A stretch of 49,563 bases of DNA from Magnetococcales bacterium (GCA_015232405.1 JADFZS010000023.1:1-49563), one strand, 5' to 3'. Shown: positions 1 to 9,493, counted from the first letter of the stretch. Notes: generated by a model not told the origin, from the letters alone. Numbers and translations: made by a program.

Positions 1-142
1 CGACACCCCCACGGGCTGTTTTATAAAGCCGAAAAAGCGATTGTGAAAGAAAGAGCGCGAATATCCATCAGGGCCGGAGGATGAAGATCCTCGTTTAAGA
101 GGCCGAATATACGGATGTAATCTTATTCCTCGTTATGACTGA
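1..142 (+). pseudogene. possible 3' remnant of an upstream gene
   Basis: The first 142 bases read like protein in two frames. Frame 1 is open from base 1 to a TGA at 82-84. Frame 2 is open from 47 to a TGA at 140-142, ends in GRIYGCNLIPRYD, and has an earlier stop at 44-46. The frame-2 part has a protein-like composition rich in E, P, R and G. This could be the frameshifted 3' end of a gene entering from the left. I do not recognise the family, and chance open frames are a fair alternative. Confidence 0.2.
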
Positions 143-186
143 TTTAAAACAAATTTTTTCTTGCAATTCGGGGAGGGTCCATATAC

Positions 187-240
187 GTGGGGGTTTGAGG
201 GCCTGCAAGGCCGCCCAAGGTTGTGCTTTTGACTGTATAT
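187..240 (+). repeat. degenerate copy of the GGGTTTG..GCCCAAGGTT repeat
   Basis: GGGGGTTTGAGGGCC, a short hairpin (ggcct at 200-204 pairing aggcc at 208-212) and GCCCAAGGTTGTG resemble the central hairpin block of the two long repeats between bioA and bioD (15570-15688 and 15931-16045). The flanking blocks of those copies are missing here, so this is at best a worn copy. Confidence 0.3.
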
Positions 241-266
241 TTTTGATTTAAAATAACTATATCTTG

Positions 267-316
267 AAAAAAAACGGTAGCCCCAAGTATCCACTTATAG
301 CTACCGTTTTTTATAT
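267..316. terminator. bidirectional intrinsic terminator
   Basis: A hairpin pairs aaaacggtagc (271-281) with gctaccgtttt (300-310) around an 18-base loop. It is flanked by an A run on the left and a T run on the right, so it can work in both directions. On the minus strand it lies directly after the CsgG-like lipoprotein stop codon. On the plus strand it would close anything transcribed from the left edge. Confidence 0.8.
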
Positions 317-319
317 TTT

Positions 320-2143
320 TTAAAAGTCTGCTATGCTGCTACCACCGCTGGAGGGTGGGATAATCAAGGTTATTCTGTAGTGTCCTACCTCTTCAATGCT
401 GGTTTGGGGATAGTGTTTTTTTAGTGCCTTGATTAGATCGGTCTCACGGGGTCCGGTAAAGGCGCTTCTCACTAGGATACGGGTGGTCTCTTTTGACCAA
501 TCCAAAGTATCCACCCCCTCTACACCAGGAATATCAGCAAGATGCTGTTTTAGATTGTCGACCTCTTGGAAATCCAGTTCATGTATGGTCATCTCCACAT
601 CTCTGGTATCTTGCGCCAATAGGGTTGGTAGATCCCATACCCACTCTTGGGCGACAAAGCCAACTGCTGTTGCCACTGCTCCCTCTCTTGCCAATAGGGG
701 TGAATCATATTGTGCACTCATAAAACCCTGGCGTTTGGTGGCTGTGTGTAGCACACGACCACTATCCGGCGAGATGGCTTTAACCATCAATGATACTGTG
801 CCAGTTGCCGCTTTTATATCTTGATGACCAGTGGAACCACTCTCCATTTTTATAGTGCCAGCCACCACCACATCAACCCCGGCTTTACGTCCGGCCTCAG
901 CAGCATAGCCACCCAATCCTTCACGGGCTACCGCCAGCTCATCCTCACGGATAACACCACGGTTTAGAAGATCGTCAGATGTCAGTACCTCAAACCCGGC
1001 TTTGCGAAAATTTTCCGCCATGGCAAACTCTGCACTGCGCAAATCAAAGATTATACCTTCAGACTTCTCCTTGTCAGCCTTTATCTCGGTTAAGAAAAAG
1101 AGCAGTTTTGGTGCACCGATTTGGTCGAAAAAGTCTGTAAAGTCAGCCTCTTCATCTGCTGCCATCTCGCTTCTTGGGGCAACCAATGCCCTAAACTTTA
1201 CCAGATACTCTCCCCCTTCGACCCTTTCTGAAACTACTTCATAACGTTGAAAATAGTTGCTGACACCACGGGTCATTCTTTTGCTTGCTTGTTTCTGTTT
1301 TCGTATGGCTTTTCTGTAGGCATCCATCAAAGCCTGTTTGCGAGCTAGTTTTTTGTTGGAACCGGTTGCAGCCCTACCCTCTACCTCAATCCAATTTGAT
1401 GCCGTTTCTGCCTTTGCTGCTCCTTGGGATGAAGCCATCATGGTTTTGGGGTTGGTTGAAGCTACAGTGGTGACCATTTGGGTGATTCCATCACCGATAG
1501 CCTGGTTAAGGGCGTTTGTTGCCAATGTTGGATCACTACCACCAGCAGCACCAAAACCCAGTGATTGGGATATGGTCCGTTTGGCCTCACCGATGCCCTG
1601 AACCGAGGAGACAATTTCATTGGTGGCGGCATCTTTTAGATGTAGGTCTATCTGCACCTTGGCAATTTGGGTTTTGTTTTTGTTGAAGGCACTGGCAGAA
1701 TAATCAAACCGTTCACCATAGGAGCTGACACTACCAACCAGGAAATAGTCGTTTAACAAAACGTCTTTTAACTCACGACGCTGTTTTTTATCGGCAACTA
1801 CATCTGACCACTCAAGGTTACGGCGGAACAAAACCTGTTTTAAACGTTTCCAGTCTATAACCCGAAAACCACCATGCCTCATCATGGAGCTAGCGGTCAT
1901 ACTTCGCACAACATCCTGCTTGAACATTAATTTAGCAGATGGATGACCAAGGGTTATCTCTGCCACTGCTACAGTTCCCAAATAGGGTATATCCTTTTGT
2001 TTTTTAGTTGGGGCTTCTAGAGTGCTTTTGACACTCTGTTGAGGTGATGGAGCCTGAGTAGGAGTGGAGCCACATCCTGCTAATGTCACTACAACCAGCA
2101 GCAGTGCAAAAAAAGGCAACCTTTTCAAATAGCTAATATTCAT
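320..2143 (-). CDS. CsgG/HfaB-like outer-membrane lipoprotein
   Basis: The 607-residue product starts with a lipoprotein signal peptide: a hydrophobic stretch at 9-22 and lipobox LAGC, so Cys24 is the lipidation site. Residues about 55-235 resemble CsgG/HfaB (GTVAVAEITLG, then GFRVIDWKRL and NDYFLVGSVSSYG). CsgG forms the curli export pore in the outer membrane. Unlike the roughly 280-residue CsgG, this protein continues for about 370 residues. The segment from about 250 (WIEVEGRAATG) resembles FlgT/LPP20-type envelope domains. The start is set by AGGAG eight bases upstream of ATG. It lies 20 bp after the DUF799-like gene, so the two are probably an operon, and it ends at a terminator. A role in building a surface structure is inferred. 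Confidence 0.75.
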   Translation of the reverse strand: MNISYLKRLPFFALLLVVVTLAGCGSTPTQAPSPQQSVKSTLEAPTKKQKDIPYLGTVAVAEITLGHPSAKLMFKQDVVRSMTASSMMRHGGFRVIDWKRLKQVLFRRNLEWSDVVADKKQRRELKDVLLNDYFLVGSVSSYGERFDYSASAFNKNKTQIAKVQIDLHLKDAATNEIVSSVQGIGEAKRTISQSLGFGAAGGSDPTLATNALNQAIGDGITQMVTTVASTNPKTMMASSQGAAKAETASNWIEVEGRAATGSNKKLARKQALMDAYRKAIRKQKQASKRMTRGVSNYFQRYEVVSERVEGGEYLVKFRALVAPRSEMAADEEADFTDFFDQIGAPKLLFFLTEIKADKEKSEGIIFDLRSAEFAMAENFRKAGFEVLTSDDLLNRGVIREDELAVAREGLGGYAAEAGRKAGVDVVVAGTIKMESGSTGHQDIKAATGTVSLMVKAISPDSGRVLHTATKRQGFMSAQYDSPLLAREGAVATAVGFVAQEWVWDLPTLLAQDTRDVEMTIHELDFQEVDNLKQHLADIPGVEGVDTLDWSKETTRILVRSAFTGPRETDLIKALKKHYPQTSIEEVGHYRITLIIPPSSGGSSIADF

Positions 2144-2163
2144 TATGTCTCCTATTTATTATT

Positions 2164-2877
2164 CTATTTTGACCCTGGTGTTGCGGTGATCTCCATTGCT
2201 GCATCCAATAGTGAATCGCCAATATGTACCGAAACCGGACCTTGGGGCAGTGAGGTCAAAAGACGGTCGGCTAAAGCTCCAGCAGCCTCTTTCATATCTG
2301 CACCCCCTTTAACCAATGCTACATCCAAAAGGGCGTTGATAGGATCGATGGCAAACCGGCGTTTTGCGATTCGTTCCTGAACTGCCCACCATAACACATT
2401 GCCTTGGGGGTCTTGCAGTTTTAACGAGCAAGAGTAGACATAGGCGTTATAAACCCCGGCGTGTTGGGTAGAGGCCTGCTCCACAGCACCAGAGAGAAAA
2501 GCGTCGGCTTGTACAATTTGGTTTAGTTGGGCAAAAGAGAGCAAGCCTATCTGCCCGGCATGGGAAACACCCACTTTATTGAGACCTTTATCGATAAGAT
2601 GCTCATCAACCAAGGTGTAACCTTTGGTCTGTAACATCTCGATAATTCGCATTCGGAAATGGTGTTGAATATCACCAGTTACCGTTAAATTTTCCATGGG
2701 CAGCACAGCTATGACAAACTGCGATTTTTTCTTTATATTTTTAAGAAAAGATGGCTCGACACCCTGGGTAGCATTGGTCTGGGCAGCTAAAAGCTGACTG
2801 GGTGTAAAAACACAAAAAATGGATATTGCTACCGATAGAGAGAGAAAAACTACGGATATAAAGATTTTATTTAGCAT
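2164..2877 (-). CDS. secreted DUF799/GNA1162-like protein, CsgG partner
   Basis: The mature protein starts near a signal peptide cleavage site (LLA-AQ) after a long hydrophobic stretch. The core, with VIAVLPMENLTV, KGYTLVDEHLID and a late NVLWW, resembles DUF799/GNA1162-type envelope proteins, which are commonly encoded beside CsgG-like lipoproteins. The exact function is unknown; it probably helps assemble or regulate the CsgG-like pore. The start is uncertain. The frame is open back to a TTG at 2919 and an ATG at 2910, none with a good ribosome binding site; I prefer the ATG at 2877 because it gives a normal signal peptide of about 32 residues. It is first in an operon with the lipoprotein downstream. 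Confidence 0.65.
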   Translation of the reverse strand: MLNKIFISVVFLSLSVAISIFCVFTPSQLLAAQTNATQGVEPSFLKNIKKKSQFVIAVLPMENLTVTGDIQHHFRMRIIEMLQTKGYTLVDEHLIDKGLNKVGVSHAGQIGLLSFAQLNQIVQADAFLSGAVEQASTQHAGVYNAYVYSCSLKLQDPQGNVLWWAVQERIAKRRFAIDPINALLDVALVKGGADMKEAAGALADRLLTSLPQGPVSVHIGDSLLDAAMEITATPGSK

Positions 2878-3190
2878 ATTATATCTATTCACCAAGTTTC
2901 TATGCTTCATTAATAACAATTTTATACTTTTTTTATATCACCATCATCATAACAAGAGAGTGACCAGTTGTATACAAACCTTACCGAAGATGCTGCAAAG
3001 ATGTATTAATTTCCCCTTTTAAGATAATATAATAAAAACAAATACCAATATTATTATTCCCCACCATTTTTATATTTAATTTTCCACACTATTAACATAA
3101 CAATAAACCGATCTATGGATATAAATATAGCCCATATATTGAGCATCCACTTTATTTTGCCTATTGCATATCACTCTTTGGCTGTATATG

Positions 3191-3248
3191 ATTGTAATTT
3201 ATTGTAATAAATTTATGTAATTGCATAACAATTGTAAAGAATTGTATT
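3191..3248. promoter_or_regulatory. phased ATTGTAA repeats in the divergent promoter region
   Basis: The 410-bp AT-rich gap between the DUF799-like gene and the secreted protein holds ATTGTAA at 3191, 3201 and 3231 and ATTGTAT at 3241. The starts are spaced 10, 30 and 10 bp, which puts them on one face of the helix. This pattern suits cooperative binding of a regulator controlling one or both divergent units. No other structure stands out in the rest of the gap. Confidence 0.4.
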
Positions 3249-3332
3249 AACGTATATCAGAACATCTTTCAAAAAATTCAGTTATCATCAATAGATAATT
3301 ATCAATACAACTCATTATGGGGGAGTAGAAAG

Positions 3333-4379
3333 TTGAGCAAATCATTGAGGCAACTAATCACGCTGTTTGTAGTACCGTTGATGTTTTTTGTAAACGGCCC
3401 TGTCATCGATACCGTTTCTGCAGCAAGTGGGACAGAAATTATTCATGATGGAATAGCCGAAGCTGTATCTGGCAATCGTATACAGGTTCTTGCCACAGTT
3501 ACCGATTCTGAAGGTGTGGATGTTGTACGGACCTATTTTAAGTCAGCAGAGGGCAAAAATTATAACTTTGTCGCCATGGAGGATATAGGTGACAATCAGT
3601 ATGCTGGTACTCTACCTGCACCCGCAGCAAATGCTGGTTCAGTGGATTATCTTATTCTGGTTAAAAATAGTGCCAATGTTGTGGTTAAATCCCAAACATT
3701 TACAGCTAACGTTGTAGAGGGCAATGGAGATGGAACAACAACTGGTGAACCCGTTCAAGTCTATTCTGAATTGGCAGAGGCCCCAACTGAAATTGCTGGC
3801 TTTTCAGACAGCATAACTACAGACGTAGTGGTATCAGCAGCTAAATTTGGTGTTGTAGCAGGTGTGGTAAGTCAAGCAGCGGCTGGGGGAACAGCTGCTG
3901 GAGCTGGTGCGGTTAGTGCTGGTACAACCACAGCAACAACCACTACAGCAACCGCAACAACAGCTTCTGCTGGTTCTGCAACAGCGACATCAACTGCTGC
4001 TGCTTCAGGTGGCATGAGTACTTTGGGAGTTGTTGCTGCTGGAGCGGCTGTGGTGGCTGGTGGTGCTTATGCGGTGTCTGCTGCTTCTGATGCAGTTGAA
4101 GAGTACACCAGTAGCACTTCAACAATTACCTGTAACTATGTAGGTAGTGACCAGTGTATCGACTTTACCTATACAGGTTCTTCTTATAGCTCATGTTCTA
4201 GTTATAGCTCAGGTTACTCTTCTGGTACTTGTAACACATCTGGTGCTACTGCAAAATGTGATTATAGCTACACAAGTTATAGCGACTGGAACCATTACTA
4301 CTTTTCACCAACCTTTACCACAAGTAATATGAATGCATACGGTTCATCACTGTGTTCTGGAACTTTAACCGTATATTAA
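3333..4379 (+). CDS. secreted low-complexity surface protein with Ig-like domain
   Basis: The 348-residue protein has a signal peptide (hydrophobic 9-21, likely cut after VSA at 28-30). Residues about 48-125 look like the Ig-like beta-sandwich common in secreted bacterial proteins (IQVLATVTDSEGVDVV, then NQYAGTLPAP). Residues about 165-255 are an Ala/Thr/Gly-rich low-complexity stretch with glycine-zipper character. The C-terminal ~90 residues are rich in Ser, Tyr, Thr and Cys (GSSYSSCSSYSSGYSSGTC). It starts with TTG behind GGGGGAG. Divergent from the CsgG-like pair, it may be their exported substrate or a fibre component; that is inference. I recognise no named family for the whole protein. 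Confidence 0.6.
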   Translation: MSKSLRQLITLFVVPLMFFVNGPVIDTVSAASGTEIIHDGIAEAVSGNRIQVLATVTDSEGVDVVRTYFKSAEGKNYNFVAMEDIGDNQYAGTLPAPAANAGSVDYLILVKNSANVVVKSQTFTANVVEGNGDGTTTGEPVQVYSELAEAPTEIAGFSDSITTDVVVSAAKFGVVAGVVSQAAAGGTAAGAGAVSAGTTTATTTTATATTASAGSATATSTAAASGGMSTLGVVAAGAAVVAGGAYAVSAASDAVEEYTSSTSTITCNYVGSDQCIDFTYTGSSYSSCSSYSSGYSSGTCNTSGATAKCDYSYTSYSDWNHYYFSPTFTTSNMNAYGSSLCSGTLTVY

Positions 4380-4431
4380 TATTAAAAATTGGTAAAGTTT
4401 TGTAGTTGTAACAATCATTTATAATTTTTTT

Positions 4432-4470
4432 GAGGTGGCCTGATATTTAACATTGGGCCACCTCTTTTAA
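4432..4470 (+). terminator. intrinsic terminator after the secreted protein gene
   Basis: gaggtggcc (4432-4440) pairs perfectly with ggccacctc (4456-4464) around a 15-base loop and is followed by a short T run. It separates the surface-protein gene from the efflux cluster. Confidence 0.75.
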
Positions 4471-4525
4471 ATTTCAAGTATCTCAACGATCTCGCCCTTC
4501 TAGAACAAACTATATTGATAAGCTT

Positions 4526-6025
4526 ATGATCTATTTTGTTTTATTATGGTCTTTTCTGCTCTGTTTTTTCCCTACACAGCTTGTGGCAGAGGACAATAGA
4601 GCCGATACCATGGGCCTTATTCAATTTGTTGAATTAACTCTTGAAAAGAGTGATACTGCTCTCACTATTCAAGAGAACAGTATAAATAACGATTTGGATC
4701 TAGACCAAGCACAACACAATTTTACCACCCAATGGCAGCCACTAAGTTCTTTTAGCACCTCCAACAACAGTTCAACCCAGAGTTTGGGAATAGAGGCCAA
4801 ACGTAGTACCACCTGGGGACCAAAATTTACCGTAGGAGTTGCAGGAGACCGTATTGCCACCGAAAATGGTAACGACACAATTTCTGCTCGGGAATATATA
4901 AATGTATCCCAAGGGCTTTTTCGCCGCTGGGGGAGTAAATACACCCGGCTGCCTTTGACCATTGCTGAACTTAAACGAGAACAGGGACGGGTACGTAATG
5001 AACAGCAAACACAGGATCTAATTCTCTCTGCGGTACGAGCCTTTTTTCAGGTCACCCTCTCCAGCCGTCTATTGAATAAATCAAAGCTCTCATTGGTTCG
5101 TGCCCAAGCCAACCAACAAACAGCAACAGCCAGGCAAAATGTCGGTCTGGAGTCAAAGGTTGATGTATATCGCGCTGAGCTTGCTGCTTTGAATGCAGAA
5201 AATAAACATAAAGATCAATATCGCCAACATGAAAAAGATCTTGAGCAAGCAAATGAAATGCTGTCACAAAATGGCTCCGAAAAACTTTTATTGGATGAAC
5301 GTATTTGTAATATCAGACCTTTTTTGCCTGAAAACTGGCAACAAGATTTTCTTGCCAGCCATCCTGAATGGCGGATATTACAGATTGAGAAAAAAATCTC
5401 CGATTTAAACTATTTTAAAGCTAAAAGAGGGCTGCTGCCGGATGCCAACCTTAAATTGGCTCTGACCCAACGGGAGCATAATAACGAGACAACATCTACC
5501 ACCACCGACAATACTGAATGGCAAGTTGATCTTAATATATCTTCCACATTGGGCCGTTTTGATGAGAAGACAACTTTAAAAAGGCAAGAGACCACCCGTA
5601 AACGTCTGCAACGGGATATAGCTAGCAAATTACGTCGCCTAAATCGCAATGTCAGGATATTACATGAAGATCTTGAGGTGGAAAAACGGCGTTATCGTAT
5701 CAGCATGGAGCAGCTTAAACAGGCAAAACTAGCCCTGGAGTTGGCCCATCTTCGCTATGAGCGTGGCCTTAGTAATAACCTGGACCTGTTGGATGCAGAA
5801 CAGGCATTTTCCCAAGCAGAGCTAGACATCGTAAGAAACCAGGTTAAATATAATTTGGTAGCGGTGAATCTCGCCCATAAATTGGGTATACTTGATTTAG
5901 AGTGGTTACGCCGTTCTCTATTTATACCTGCCCAAGAGGTAAAACCACCATCTTTTCAGGTCCATACTAAACAGCCAGCTGAAGTTGAAACCAAGAGCCA
6001 TCCAGCTGATAAACAGGTCAAGTAA
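4526..6025 (+). CDS. TolC-family outer-membrane efflux protein
   Basis: The 499-residue protein has an N-terminal signal peptide (hydrophobic to FFPTQLVAE). Two long alpha-helical repeats follow (residues about 30-230 and 265-460) with the heptad-like Gln/Ala/Leu pattern of TolC proteins, for example LRYERGLSNNLDLLDAEQ near 410. TolC proteins form trimeric outer-membrane channels that dock with an adaptor and an inner-membrane pump. The next gene, an HlyD-like adaptor, starts one base after the stop codon, followed by an ABC pump and an RND pump, so this channel probably serves one or both. The start codon has no clear ribosome binding site. The ~55-residue tail after the helical core is polar and probably disordered. 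Confidence 0.85.
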   Translation: MIYFVLLWSFLLCFFPTQLVAEDNRADTMGLIQFVELTLEKSDTALTIQENSINNDLDLDQAQHNFTTQWQPLSSFSTSNNSSTQSLGIEAKRSTTWGPKFTVGVAGDRIATENGNDTISAREYINVSQGLFRRWGSKYTRLPLTIAELKREQGRVRNEQQTQDLILSAVRAFFQVTLSSRLLNKSKLSLVRAQANQQTATARQNVGLESKVDVYRAELAALNAENKHKDQYRQHEKDLEQANEMLSQNGSEKLLLDERICNIRPFLPENWQQDFLASHPEWRILQIEKKISDLNYFKAKRGLLPDANLKLALTQREHNNETTSTTTDNTEWQVDLNISSTLGRFDEKTTLKRQETTRKRLQRDIASKLRRLNRNVRILHEDLEVEKRRYRISMEQLKQAKLALELAHLRYERGLSNNLDLLDAEQAFSQAELDIVRNQVKYNLVAVNLAHKLGILDLEWLRRSLFIPAQEVKPPSFQVHTKQPAEVETKSHPADKQVK

Positions 6026-6026
6026 C

Positions 6027-7481
6027 ATGTCCCTTTCTCCTGCAAATAACAAAAATGTTGGCAAAGCCGTTTTGTGGGGCGGTGTTTTACTGCTTGTTGT
6101 CATGGTTTTTGTTGGGGCGATGCAGTGGGATAGCCAAGAAGAAGAAACAACAAAAATAAGTTGGGTAAAAGTAACAAGACAGAGTTTTACCTTGAAAATT
6201 CATGAACGTGGAGTGGTACGTCCTGCCAAGGTAGCACCAATCAAATCACAAATTTCCAGCAATCAAGCCACATTGACCTGGATGATAGACGAAGGGCAGT
6301 TGGTGAATAAGGGATTGGTTGTTGCCCGTTTTGATACCAAACCTTTTATGGAAGACCTTGAAAAATATGAGATGGACCTGATAGATGCCGAGGCACGTTT
6401 TGCTGCAGCCCAAAAAGCTCTTTTGATACAAAAAGAGGAAGAGACGCAAAAAATTGAGCTGATGGAACAGAAACTTGAGATCGCCCACATTAAAGCCAAC
6501 GATTTGAAGCATGGCAGTGGAGAGCTAAAGCGAAAAACCCTTTTACACAATCTGCAAAAGGCAAAACGTAGTCAGGAAATTGCCATTGGCGAGCTTAAAG
6601 ATTTTGATATGCTATTGAGCAAAGGCCACGCCAGCCAACGGGAGTGGGATAAAATATCAGATCAGGTGCAAAACACCAAAGAGTCTCTGGCTTTGACAAA
6701 AGCTGAACTGGATAATTTTGATACATATGAGTTTCCCCGGTTGATTCGTGAATCTGATCTAATTATTGAAGGGGCCAAAAACGAACTAGCTAGAGCTAAA
6801 CGTACCTCTGAGCTTGAAATTCTCCGTAAAAAAGATACCGTCACCCTAAGGGCCAGGGAGGTGATGCGTATGCGTGATAAACTTACAAAAGCCAAATATA
6901 ATGTGGCACAGTGCGATGTAACGGCCCCAATTGATGGCATTTTATTCTATAAAGAGCTACAACGCCCCGAAGGTAAGCGCAAGATTCAACTTGGAGATGC
7001 CATCTGGGTTCACCAAACATTTATGGAGATACCCGACACCAGAGAGATGGTGGTGGAGTTTATGGTTAGAGAGATTGATGTAACCAAATTGGCGGTGGGT
7101 CAAAATGCGGATATAAAATTGGACGCATTCACCGACAGAACTTTTCAGGGGTCTCTAGCAAGTATCGACTCTTTAGCTTTAGAAGATGAAAAACAGTCTC
7201 ACCTTCGCCGTTTCAGGGCCAAGGTTGTATTTAGCGAAAATGTCTCTGATTCAGTACAGGTGGGTATGTCGGCAGCTCTTACCATCAAATACAGATCCCT
7301 AAAAAATGCTTTGTCCATACCCATAGCAGCGGTGCAATATCGAGATGGCAAGCCCATTGTGATTGTAAAAATCGGTGAATCTCAACAACAGACCCCTGTA
7401 GTAATAGGCGGTATGAATAGCAAATGGGCTGAGGTTGTAGAGGGGTTGACCATTGATGACCAAGTGTTGGTCAGCCGATAA
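6027..7481 (+). CDS. HlyD-family periplasmic adaptor of the ABC exporter
   Basis: This adaptor (484 residues) has one N-terminal membrane segment (about 15-33) and a periplasmic part. It contains a split biotinyl-lipoyl domain (KVAPIKSQIS before, CDVTAPIDGILF after), a coiled coil of roughly 170 residues rich in Lys, Glu and Leu, and beta-barrel and membrane-proximal domains. Such adaptors bridge MacB-type pumps and TolC. I placed the start at the ATG one base after the TolC stop, with AGGT nine bases before it; an in-frame ATG at 5985 inside the TolC gene is less likely. The stop overlaps the ATPase start (TAATG), so translation is probably coupled. The coiled coil is longer than in many MacA proteins. 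Confidence 0.82.
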   Translation: MSLSPANNKNVGKAVLWGGVLLLVVMVFVGAMQWDSQEEETTKISWVKVTRQSFTLKIHERGVVRPAKVAPIKSQISSNQATLTWMIDEGQLVNKGLVVARFDTKPFMEDLEKYEMDLIDAEARFAAAQKALLIQKEEETQKIELMEQKLEIAHIKANDLKHGSGELKRKTLLHNLQKAKRSQEIAIGELKDFDMLLSKGHASQREWDKISDQVQNTKESLALTKAELDNFDTYEFPRLIRESDLIIEGAKNELARAKRTSELEILRKKDTVTLRAREVMRMRDKLTKAKYNVAQCDVTAPIDGILFYKELQRPEGKRKIQLGDAIWVHQTFMEIPDTREMVVEFMVREIDVTKLAVGQNADIKLDAFTDRTFQGSLASIDSLALEDEKQSHLRRFRAKVVFSENVSDSVQVGMSAALTIKYRSLKNALSIPIAAVQYRDGKPIVIVKIGESQQQTPVVIGGMNSKWAEVVEGLTIDDQVLVSR

Positions 7482-8140
7482 TGGCACTTTTGCTAGGTAG
7501 AAATTTAACCAGAACCTACAGTGTAGGCCGACAGTTGGTAACTGCACTTGCGACAGTCTCTCTGGAGGTCATAGCAGGCCATTTTTTGGTGATAACCGGA
7601 CCGTCAGGGGCGGGAAAATCAACCCTGTTAAACCTGCTGAGTGGTTTAGAAAAACCCACAAGTGGCGAGGTTTTGTATAAAAACATATCACTGTCAAAAA
7701 TTAACGAAAGCAAATTAGCCAATATCCGCAATTCTGCCTTTGGTTTTATATTCCAGATACCCCATGTACTACCCCACAAAACAGTTTTTGAAAATGTTGC
7801 CATGCCCTTTAACTATGGGACAATTAGTGACCCCGACCACTATAAGAGGCTATGTTTGGAGCATCTGGAATATGTAGGGCTGGGCAAACTAGTGGATCGC
7901 TCTCCCAACACCCTATCGGGTGGCGAGCTACAGCGACTGGTGTTTGCCAGAGCGTTGGTGCGAAATCCTGAGGTCATATTTGCCGATGAACCCACAGGCA
8001 GTCTGGATGCGGCAAACTCTACAATTATACTAGATCTACTAAAAGAACAGGCTGACAGAGGTAGGGCTGTAGTTATGGTCACCCACGAAAAAGAGGCTAT
8101 GGCCTATGGGTCGGACATACTTGAGCTTAAAAAAGTCTGA
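7481..8140 (+). CDS. ABC transporter ATP-binding protein, MacB/LolD type
   Basis: At 219 residues this is a complete ATPase subunit. Walker A GPSGAGKS is at 40-47, the Q-loop Gln at 92, the signature LSGGE at 145-149, Walker B ends in ADEPTG with the catalytic Glu at 170, and the H-loop His is at 202. It belongs to the LolD/MacB subfamily, which powers mechanotransmission pumps rather than classic transport through the membrane. It overlaps the genes on both sides by one base (TAATG and TGATG), so adaptor, ATPase and permease form one unit. Confidence 0.9.
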   Translation: MALLLGRNLTRTYSVGRQLVTALATVSLEVIAGHFLVITGPSGAGKSTLLNLLSGLEKPTSGEVLYKNISLSKINESKLANIRNSAFGFIFQIPHVLPHKTVFENVAMPFNYGTISDPDHYKRLCLEHLEYVGLGKLVDRSPNTLSGGELQRLVFARALVRNPEVIFADEPTGSLDAANSTIILDLLKEQADRGRAVVMVTHEKEAMAYGSDILELKKV

Positions 8141-9381
8141 TGGCTAAGATAGATGATATATTGATTGAGTTAAACCTCGACCTAAAGGATGCCTGGGGGG
8201 GGCTTTTACGCCGTAAAGTTCGCTCTTTATTGGGCAGTTTGGGTATAACCATCGGTGTGGTGGCTCTGGTGGCTATGTTATCCATTGGTGAAGGGGCAAA
8301 ACAGAAAGCTCTCGACCGAATCGCCTCTTTGGGTCTGCACACCATACGGGTGGAAGATGCCCGCACAGGAGTTGGAATTACCAACCTCTCTTATGGCTTG
8401 GTGTTGAAAGACACCCAAAAGATCTCTGCTTGGCTGGGAGATAGGGGCAGTGTCGGTTATTTCTCTCGGGCCACAAACATTGCGATATATAACAACCAGC
8501 TCAAAGGTCAGGGAACTGTAATGGGAGTAAATCCCGAATGGTTCAAGGCAGAAAAATGGTTGGTAGCCAACGGAAGACCGCTTTTGCCAGATGATATGAC
8601 AAGGCAAAACAGGGTATGCCTCCTCGGAGCCAGTATCGCCTCTGACTTGCAGGTATCGGTGGGCAGCAACTTAAGACTGCACAACATACCCTGTATTGTT
8701 GTTGGGATAATGGCTGCCAAAGGGAGGTTACTTACCGAGGGAACCGGACTTTCCACCCTGGATTTTGACAACACCGTTGTGATGCCATGGAGCGGATTTC
8801 CTTTTGTTAAGGTGGTTGCCGAAGAGCCGATATTGGATGGTCTGCTTGTTACCTTAAAAAAAATACCAGAGCGGGAGATTCTACCTATTGCCGAGCAAGT
8901 TGAGGAGATCATTGCTGTATCCCACCGTAGTGTTAGAGATTTTAGCATGGTGGTTCCGTTAAAGCTGCTGCACAAAGTAAAGGAGACCCAAAACCTCTTT
9001 GCCTGGGTCATGGGCTCCATTGCCAGCCTCTCTCTGCTAGTTGGTGGCATAGGGGTGATGAATGTAATGTTGGCAAACATATCAGAGCAGACCCGTGAAA
9101 TCGGACTTAGAATGGCGATTGGTGCGACAAAAAAACGGATTATCAGCCTATTTTTATGCCACTCTCTACTGCTAACCCTCTCCGGGGGTATTCTTGGTTC
9201 ACTTTTGGGTCTGCTGGCTGCCTTGGCTATTCAGTGGTTGGCTGGGTGGGAGGTGGCTTTTTCCGGTGTCAGCCTTATATTAGGACCAGTATCTGCAGGT
9301 GTTACCGGGCTGCTTTTTGGTATCTACCCAGCCATGCGAGCAGCATCCCTCACCCCCGCCAGAGCTTTGCGCGAGAGCTAG
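8140..9381 (+). CDS. MacB-like FtsX-type permease
   Basis: The 413-residue protein has the MacB/FtsX topology: one membrane segment near 29-50, a large periplasmic domain (about 60-285), and three membrane segments at the C-terminus (about 290-312, 338-365 and 372-400). The stretches GGIGVMNVMLANISEQTREIG and RMAIGATKKRI are typical of the family. MacB pumps move toxins, siderophores or macrolides from the periplasm through TolC, driven by a separate ATPase here (MacB itself is fused). It is the last gene of the ABC operon; a 112-bp gap follows. Confidence 0.88.
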   Translation: MAKIDDILIELNLDLKDAWGGLLRRKVRSLLGSLGITIGVVALVAMLSIGEGAKQKALDRIASLGLHTIRVEDARTGVGITNLSYGLVLKDTQKISAWLGDRGSVGYFSRATNIAIYNNQLKGQGTVMGVNPEWFKAEKWLVANGRPLLPDDMTRQNRVCLLGASIASDLQVSVGSNLRLHNIPCIVVGIMAAKGRLLTEGTGLSTLDFDNTVVMPWSGFPFVKVVAEEPILDGLLVTLKKIPEREILPIAEQVEEIIAVSHRSVRDFSMVVPLKLLHKVKETQNLFAWVMGSIASLSLLVGGIGVMNVMLANISEQTREIGLRMAIGATKKRIISLFLCHSLLLTLSGGILGSLLGLLAALAIQWLAGWEVAFSGVSLILGPVSAGVTGLLFGIYPAMRAASLTPARALRES

Positions 9382-9493
9382 TTTGGTATTAAGTTAGAAA
9401 CTAGAACCAACTTAAAATTACGGTAATTTCACTAGCTATATGGTACGCTCACACACATATTAGAGAATTATTTCAACTGTAAAAAGGTAGCAT

